From: Promethearchaeota archaeon
GTDB taxonomy: Archaea; Asgardarchaeota; Lokiarchaeia; Sigynarchaeales; SOKP01
Direction: 5' to 3'
Assembly (NCBI GenBank): GCA_019894735.1
Contig: JAGXOB010000075.1
Coordinates: 1 to 10,793 of the forward strand
DNA length: 10,793 bases
The notes under the pieces were generated by a model. It ran no database searches, had not been told where the DNA came from, and worked only from the letters and a program-made list of their open reading frames with translations. Every line of letters begins with the position of its first letter. Positions within the stretch are counted from its first letter, which is position 1. The position numbers were made by a program, and so were the translations under genes. This document shows positions 6,153-10,793 of this stretch, in pieces.

Positions 6153-7988
6153 TTATTGACCGTATTTTTCCTTCCAAATAGGATCGTTAATTTGAAGTAT
6201 TCTACGTTGAACTTTTCCTAAAATATTTTTTGGAACTTCTTGGATGAACTCGATCATTGCTGGACACTTCCATTTCGTCAAATTTTCTTGAGTCCATGTT
6301 ATCAAATCTTCTTCAGTAATCTTTCCAACGTACTCGGGTTTTAATACGACCCACGCTTTTGTTATTTCTCCAACTTTTCCCTTAGGATCAGGTAAACCAG
6401 AAACAGCAGCCTCTGATACAGCTTCGTGCTTCATTAACATCGATTCAACTTCTTTTGGAAAAACAGAATGTCCAGCTACTTTAATTAATTGTTTTTTACG
6501 ATCCCTTATTTCGATAGTACCATCATCATTCATAAATCCGATATCTCCAGTCAATAACCATAACTTACCTTCGTATTTTTTAATCGTATCGTTTGTTTCT
6601 TCTGGTTGATTGAGATATTCGTACATAACTTGGGGACCATGAACGCAAATTTCACCTGTATGTTCTTCTCCAAAATTAGCATCGTTCGGGTTTCCTAAAC
6701 AAATAGGTCCATCATCAAAATTATCAGTGGGCCAAATTCCCCATTCTGTGCCGGGCACGGGTAACCCAATAGCTCCTATTGGACTTTCACCAAAGAGATT
6801 GCCTGCACTAACTAGAGGTGAAGTTTCTGTTAATCCATAACCTTCTACAATATTACCTCCTGTGTTCTCTACAAAAGCATCTCGCACCGGTCGATGTAGA
6901 GGTCCAGCTCCAGATGCACATAATTTTAATTTACCCATTACTCCCGGATATTTTCCTTTTATATCTGGAAAATCTGCTAATCGTTTAAACAAAATCTCAG
7001 CTCCTGCATAAACTAAACCTTCTGGAGCAGGTAACTTTTCAATGTGTTCTAGTAATTCTTCTGTGGGTGGAGGCGTTGGAAACATCATTATCCATCCTCC
7101 AAAAGCAATTGTTGCGTTCATAACTATTGTATGAGCAAAACTGTGAAAAAATGGGAGTACCCCGACATTTCCTATTCCTGGTTTCTCACCACCAAGCCAA
7201 TATTTGGCTTGTTCTGCATTAGAAACGGCATTAAAATGTGATAATACCGCAGCCTTTGGTAAACCCGTTGTCCCACCCGTCATAATATATGTAACTGGAT
7301 GTGTTTTAACATCGATGTCAACTTCTGGAACGTTTGGTTTTGTATCTAATAAATCCATAAAATAAACCGCTCCTGGAACGTTAACTTTTCCCGTGGGAAT
7401 TCTTCCTATTTTCTTTCCTAATGCCCGTTTAATGCCTAAACCGTGAGCTAAATCAACGAGATTAGTATATATAACTTTTTCAACGGGACTTTTACCAAGA
7501 ATTTCACCGATGTAAGGTAGATTTTTCTTAATACGAGACTTACTTTTTTCATCAAAGAAAGCATCGTAAGCAATTAAAAATTTAGCGTTAGTTATGTCCA
7601 ATTGGTGTAATATCTCTAATGGTTTATATGTGGGATTGATACCAGATGCAATTGCACCCAATCTTGTTATTGCAAAATAAGAAACAACATATTGAATGCA
7701 ATTACCCATAAGCATGGCTACAACGTCACCTTTTTTAACTCCTAAGTCGTGTAGAGCTGTAGCAAAGCTTAAAACATAATCGTGAAATTCACGATAAGTT
7801 ACCCATGTCTCCAAAAACCAGATAAAATTCCGATCGGAATATTTTTCAACTTGAGCATCTAAAAACTGATTTACCGTTTTATCTTCGAATGTAACGTTTT
7901 TTGGGACCCCATCCGGCCACCACTTCTGAAACCATATTTTGTTTTCATTTACTTGGTAAGTATCTTCTTTTATAATTGGTATTTTTTT
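6153..7988 (-). CDS. FadD-like long-chain acyl-CoA synthetase (AMP-forming); start codon missing or frameshifted
   Basis: This member of the ANL adenylate-forming superfamily activates a fatty acid with ATP to acyl-AMP, then acyl-CoA. Numbered from the TTG at 7814, the P-loop is TGGTTGLPK (179-187), A5 is GYGLTE (325-330), A7 is TGDIGF (422-427), A8 contains DRKKQLIK with R439, and A10 has catalytic K534 in ILGKVQRR. SGINPTYKPLEILHQ resembles the FadD block NVNPLYTPRELEHQ. The 553 residues from that TTG lack the N-terminus, yet the frame stays open to 7988 and encodes 58 more residues, including KIWFQKWWPDGVP, which matches both the neighbouring paralog and the N-terminus of FadD. No ATG, GTG or TTG occurs in that extension. 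A GTG at 7992 is followed by eight A and is one base out of frame; seven A would connect it. Initiation at ATA (7982) or ATT (7976) is an alternative. The true product should be about 611-613 residues, close to the 596 of the paralog. Confidence 0.9.
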   Translation of the reverse strand, partial: KKIPIIKEDTYQVNENKIWFQKWWPDGVPKNVTFEDKTVNQFLDAQVEKYSDRNFIWFLETWVTYREFHDYVLSFATALHDLGVKKGDVVAMLMGNCIQYVVSYFAITRLGAIASGINPTYKPLEILHQLDITNAKFLIAYDAFFDEKSKSRIKKNLPYIGEILGKSPVEKVIYTNLVDLAHGLGIKRALGKKIGRIPTGKVNVPGAVYFMDLLDTKPNVPEVDIDVKTHPVTYIMTGGTTGLPKAAVLSHFNAVSNAEQAKYWLGGEKPGIGNVGVLPFFHSFAHTIVMNATIAFGGWIMMFPTPPPTEELLEHIEKLPAPEGLVYAGAEILFKRLADFPDIKGKYPGVMGKLKLCASGAGPLHRPVRDAFVENTGGNIVEGYGLTETSPLVSAGNLFGESPIGAIGLPVPGTEWGIWPTDNFDDGPICLGNPNDANFGEEHTGEICVHGPQVMYEYLNQPEETNDTIKKYEGKLWLLTGDIGFMNDDGTIEIRDRKKQLIKVAGHSVFPKEVESMLMKHEAVSEAAVSGLPDPKGKVGEITKAWVVLKPEYVGKITEEDLITWTQENLTKWKCPAMIEFIQEVPKNILGKVQRRILQINDPIWKEKYGQ

Positions 7989-8179
7989 TCACTCTCGTTG
8001 TTATGTAAAAAGTTCTAAATGTTTTAATGCATCATAATATATTACATTGGGCTTTTTAGAAATTAAAAGGTAAATTGTCGACTACTTTTTACATGTATGA
8101 CTGCAACCTTAAAAAATAGCTCAGAAAGACGCTTAAAAATAAAAAGGTGAAAACTCTAGAAAATTTGATTTGTTAATCA
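7989..8179 (-). promoter_or_regulatory. Intergenic region between the two acyl-CoA synthetases: terminator then promoter
   Basis: Reading the minus strand after the stop at 8180, T-rich stretches (CTTTTTATTTTTAAG, 8146-8132, and ATTTTTTAAGG, 8117-8107) can terminate the upstream transcript. TAATATATTA (8044-8035) is a TATA-box candidate that predicts a start near 8012, about 20 bases before the GTG at 7992. A plus-strand string ATTGTCGACTACTTTTTA (8074-8091) recurs, minus three bases, in front of the RdhA-like gene. The purine stretch GAGAGTGA (7996-7989) is the only ribosome-binding-like site near the left synthetase's start and overlaps the GTG. No open frame of its own is convincing here. 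Confidence 0.4.
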
Positions 8180-9970
8180 TTATTCTCCATATTTTTCTTT
8201 CCAGATTGGATCGTTTATCTGGAGAGCTCTTCTTTGTACTTTCCCAATAATATTTTTTGGCAAGTCTCCAACAACAGCTATGTGTTGTGGAACTTTGTAA
8301 TGGGCAATATTTTCTGAAGCCCATTCTTTAATTGACCGTGGAGATAAATCTGAATCTTCTCTTATTGAAACCCAAGCTTTTATAACTTCCCCAAAATCAT
8401 CGCTTGGCAAACCTGAAACAGCCGCTTCTAAGATATCAGGGTGTTTCATTAGAAGTTCTTCTACTTCTTTTGGAAAAACCGAAAATCCTTTGAATTTTAT
8501 AAGTTGCTTTTTTCGATCTCTTATTTCAATTGTACCGTCTTCGTTCATAAATCCGATATCTCCTGTTAAGAGCCATGTTTTCCCCTCATGATGAAGCAAT
8601 GTATCAGCCGTCTCTTCAGGTTGATCTAAATAGCATTTCATTATTTGCGGACCGTAGACACAAATCTCTCCAGTATTTTCGACTCCAAAATTTGAATCAT
8701 CTGAATTTCCCAAACATATCGGTCCTTTCGAAAAATCGTCCGAAGGGAAAATACCCCATCCCGTTCCAGGAAAAGGCATACCTATCACTCCTACTGGGCT
8801 TTCTCCAAACAAATTACCTGCACTTACTGCAGGACTAGCTTCACTTAATCCATATCCTTCCACTATTCTTCCCCCCGTATTCTCCATGAAAGCATCTCTA
8901 ACTTGTTTATGTAAAGGTCCTGCACTCGATATACATAATTTTAGTTTTCCCATTACTCCCGGGTATCTTCTGTTCAAATGTTTCATCTCAGCTAGTTTAA
9001 TAAACAAAATTTCCGCACCCGCGTAAATTAGTCCTTCAGAACATGGAAGTTTTTCTATAAGCTCACATAACTCGTCTTGAGATGGTGGCGTAGGAAAGAG
9101 TATCATCCAACCTCCAACAGCTATAGAAGTATTCATAACAACGGTGTGAGCAAAGCTATGAAATAAGGGAAGTATCCCAATATTTCCTATACCAGGCATT
9201 TCACCACCTAACCACAACTTACACTGTTCAGCGTTTGATACCACATTAAAATGCGTTAACACCGCTGCTTTAGGCAAACCCGTAGATCCTCCCGTCATTA
9301 TATAAGTAGCAGCATCATTTTTTACATCAATACTTACATTTATATCTGATTCTCTTGGCTCCGTCTTCAGCAAATCCTTAAATTTAACTGCTCCTTCGCA
9401 ATCACATTTTCCAGTTGGAATTTTTTTTAAAAATTTTCCAAGAATTTTTTTAGTTCTAAACATCTGAGCTAAATCAACAAGATTGGTATGCACAACATTT
9501 TCTATACTCGTATTTTCAATAATTGGTTTTATATAGGGTTGATATAATGCGTCTAGCACAATCAACATTTTAGGTTTAATAATCTCAAATTGATGTAATA
9601 TTTCCATAGGTTGGTAGTTCGGATTAATACCGCTTGCAATTGCTCCTATCCTCGTAATAGCGTAATATGACACTACATATTGAATACAGTTCGGTAAATG
9701 AATTGCAACGACATCCCCCTTTTTAAGCCCTAAATCAACTAATGCTGTAGCAAACCTTTTTACGTAATCTTGAAATTGCTTATACGATACCCACGTATCA
9801 AGAAACCAAATCAAGTTATGATCAGGAAACTTTTCAACTTGTTCATCTAACATTTCATTTAAAGATTTTTCTTCGAAATCTGCGTTGTAGGGTACATTTT
9901 CAGGCCACCATGTTCGAAACCAACGCTTATCTTCATCAACATGATATGAATTGTCTAATTTAGTATGCAT
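8180..9970 (-). CDS. FadD-like long-chain acyl-CoA synthetase (AMP-forming), intact paralog
   Basis: This 596-residue enzyme catalyses ATP-dependent formation of acyl-CoA from a fatty acid and CoA, a cytosolic or membrane-peripheral step in fatty acid use. The N-terminal KRWFRTWWPENVP (15-27) matches the FadD-type opening. The P-loop is TGGSTGLPK (226-234), A5 GYGLSE (372-377), A7 TGDIGF with D471, A8 DRKKQLIK with R486, and A10 carries catalytic K577 in IIGKVQRR. Compared with E. coli FadD it is about a dozen residues longer between A5 and A7 (around 405-433, GIFPSDDF...NFGVENTGEIC) and has a tail QINDPIWKEKYGE after A10. Both traits are shared with the left paralog. From P-loop to A5 the two proteins are about three-quarters identical by eye, while their DNA differs widely at silent sites, so the duplication is not recent. 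The ATG is supported by GAAGGA with about seven bases spacing. Chain-length preference cannot be read from the sequence. Confidence 0.95.
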   Translation of the reverse strand: MHTKLDNSYHVDEDKRWFRTWWPENVPYNADFEEKSLNEMLDEQVEKFPDHNLIWFLDTWVSYKQFQDYVKRFATALVDLGLKKGDVVAIHLPNCIQYVVSYYAITRIGAIASGINPNYQPMEILHQFEIIKPKMLIVLDALYQPYIKPIIENTSIENVVHTNLVDLAQMFRTKKILGKFLKKIPTGKCDCEGAVKFKDLLKTEPRESDINVSIDVKNDAATYIMTGGSTGLPKAAVLTHFNVVSNAEQCKLWLGGEMPGIGNIGILPLFHSFAHTVVMNTSIAVGGWMILFPTPPSQDELCELIEKLPCSEGLIYAGAEILFIKLAEMKHLNRRYPGVMGKLKLCISSAGPLHKQVRDAFMENTGGRIVEGYGLSEASPAVSAGNLFGESPVGVIGMPFPGTGWGIFPSDDFSKGPICLGNSDDSNFGVENTGEICVYGPQIMKCYLDQPEETADTLLHHEGKTWLLTGDIGFMNEDGTIEIRDRKKQLIKFKGFSVFPKEVEELLMKHPDILEAAVSGLPSDDFGEVIKAWVSIREDSDLSPRSIKEWASENIAHYKVPQHIAVVGDLPKNIIGKVQRRALQINDPIWKEKYGE

Positions 9971-9997
9971 TTCAGATCCTTCTTTTATTTTATCGAT

Positions 9998-10058
9998 AGT
10001 GATAGTTAAAGATCACTTTGATGCCGCAGAATTTAAAATTATCCTTAAGGTATAAAAG
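9998..10058 (-). promoter_or_regulatory. Putative promoter and inverted repeat before the right acyl-CoA synthetase
   Basis: On the minus strand CTTTTATA (10058-10051) is a TATA-box candidate about 80 bases before the ATG at 9970. It predicts a start around 10028 and a leader of nearly 60 bases. Within that leader lies a perfect inverted repeat AGTGAT-N8-ATCACT (9998-10003 and 10012-10017), which may be an operator or a small hairpin. Motif resemblance only. Confidence 0.35.
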
Positions 10059-10060
10059 CT

Positions 10061-10120
10061 AAGAAAAATAAGAAAATAAAAAAAATTAAAATTATTAATT
10101 TGGTTGAGATTTAAAATCTC
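10061..10120 (-). terminator. Terminator after the surface-protein gene: palindrome over the stop codon plus U-rich tract
   Basis: GAGATTT-A-AAATCTC (10106-10120) is a perfect palindrome with 7-base arms that overlaps the last codons and TAA stop (10113-10111) of the gene. Its one-base centre means any RNA hairpin would need to open two or more pairs. On the minus strand it is followed by TTTTAATTTTTTTTATTTTC and further T-rich sequence down to 10061. The U-rich tract alone is enough for an archaeal terminator; the palindrome may strengthen it. Confidence 0.5.
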
Positions 10121-10791
10121 ATATCTTTACGCCTTTTGATTAAAATGGTAGCAACACCAACTAAACCGACACCAGCAACTAATAGGATTAACGCCCAAAA
10201 ACCTGTAGCTTCGAAAATCATGAACACGCTGAATGTTGGGTCGTGCCAGATTCCATTTCCGTTGTCAAACTCCGGGAAGCACACAGCGTAAACCATTACG
10301 CTAAAAGATATATTTAACCCGATATCCGCGGCAAATGTATCTACTTCACCAGGTGTTCCTTCGAACGTTTCATGTGCGTTAGCTTCAGCTTCGAATAAAG
10401 CAACTGGAAGGATGCTAGTATTTGCTGCAGCAGTGTCTCTTAAAAGTTCATTTTGGACTCCGTATTCATAATCTGGTCCAGCAATATCAACAAATGCTAG
10501 TTTATCCCTTATGTTCTGAGGTAGATAATTACCAATCCTAAGCGAATGAGTCGTTTCATCGTAATCGTCTGCAGGATCTAATCTTGCGGTTGGGTCGTCA
10601 CCAATAGTATCGATTCTAAGATGGAAGTGTAACACAGTTGAAACATAAATGATGGCAAGATCTAATCCAGCGATTGGATTTTTTGCACCCGGTGCGAGAG
10701 GTCCATTCCAAGGAGCGAAAAATTGATCTAACTTAACAGCACCATGTAAAGCAGGAACAGTACCACCATCGGTAGTAGCGAGTTGTATTTC
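10111..10791 (-). CDS. C-terminally membrane-anchored surface protein, N-terminus cut off by window edge
   Basis: The frame is open from the right window edge, so at least 226 residues are present and the true start lies outside. A GTG at 10635 is an internal valine rather than a likely start, because the frame continues upstream without a stop or ATG and with similar composition. Residues about 1-195 of the visible part look extracytoplasmic: acidic, rich in Asp, Gly, Pro and Thr, with beta-like stretches such as ADIGLNISFSVMVYAV (155-170) and DPTFSVFMIFEA (184-195). A single hydrophobic segment, FWALILLVAGVGLVGVATILI (198-218), precedes the basic end KRRKDMRF, which gives an outside-facing protein with a C-terminal anchor and a short cytoplasmic tail. 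This design is common in archaeal surface proteins. I do not recognise the family. Its DNA looks richer in G+C than the neighbouring genes, perhaps reflecting high expression or protein composition. Confidence 0.7.
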   Translation of the reverse strand, partial: EIQLATTDGGTVPALHGAVKLDQFFAPWNGPLAPGAKNPIAGLDLAIIYVSTVLHFHLRIDTIGDDPTARLDPADDYDETTHSLRIGNYLPQNIRDKLAFVDIAGPDYEYGVQNELLRDTAAANTSILPVALFEAEANAHETFEGTPGEVDTFAADIGLNISFSVMVYAVCFPEFDNGNGIWHDPTFSVFMIFEATGFWALILLVAGVGLVGVATILIKRRKDMRF

Positions 10792-10793
10792 TC

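Noticed and set aside
6153..7814. Starting the left acyl-CoA synthetase at the TTG at 7814 (553 residues)
   Set aside because: The region upstream keeps coding for the conserved FadD-type N-terminus seen in the paralog, so this TTG (Leu in WFLETW) is internal.
8133..8324. Minus-strand open frame of 63 residues at the 3' end of the right synthetase
   Set aside because: It is an overlapping frame of the conserved C-terminus (A10 region) and has no independent support.
8575..8838. Plus-strand open frame of 87 residues inside the right synthetase
   Set aside because: It is antisense to the A5-A7 region of an intact enzyme; an overlap artefact.
10111..10635. GTG at 10635 as the start of the surface protein
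   Set aside because: The frame stays open to the window edge with similar composition, and no signal peptide follows the GTG.

Overview
The window is A+T-rich and looks like a chromosomal segment of an Asgard archaeon, most plausibly Lokiarchaeia-like. The strongest single clue is a Rab/Ras-type small GTPase (4472-5002) in an otherwise prokaryotic gene layout. Supporting clues are archaeal TATA-type promoter motifs, U-rich terminators without classic hairpins, a soluble RdhA-like corrinoid/iron-sulfur protein, and a surface protein with a C-terminal membrane anchor. No tRNA, rRNA, CRISPR array, transposase or integration site was seen.

Left part (1-2907): on the minus strand, an RdhA-like protein lies upstream of a Gfo/Idh/MocA oxidoreductase that runs off the left edge; they may share a transcript. 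Diverging from them on the plus strand is a short probable operon of a Lin0512-family protein of unknown function and tag (3-methyladenine DNA glycosylase I). The shared intergenic region (1747-1928) holds a good archaeal promoter for the plus-strand pair and an inverted repeat on the minus-strand side.

Middle part (2910-5947): a cytosolic TIM-barrel, glycosidase-like protein on the minus strand converges on tag with a gap of only two bases. A 260-base A+T-rich region separates it from the divergent small GTPase. The GTPase converges on a winged-helix regulator, with a bidirectional A/T terminator between them.

Right part (5948-10793), all on the minus strand: two tandem FadD-like acyl-CoA synthetase paralogs lie just upstream (in transcription order) of the winged-helix regulator gene, and upstream of both is the C-terminal part of a membrane-anchored surface protein that runs off the right edge. 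The regulator may control itself and the synthetases; this is inferred from position and from repeated ATTCTA half-sites in front of it.

The oddest point is the 5' end of the left synthetase (about 7815-7992). The conserved N-terminus is encoded in frame but has no ATG, GTG or TTG. A GTG followed by a run of eight A lies exactly one base out of frame. This could be an assembly indel, a slippage-controlled start, or a non-canonical start codon. Other points worth a second look are the GTPase's altered switch II and guanine-specificity motifs, the RdhA-like protein without Tat signal or visible membrane partner, and short repeated motifs in several intergenic regions.
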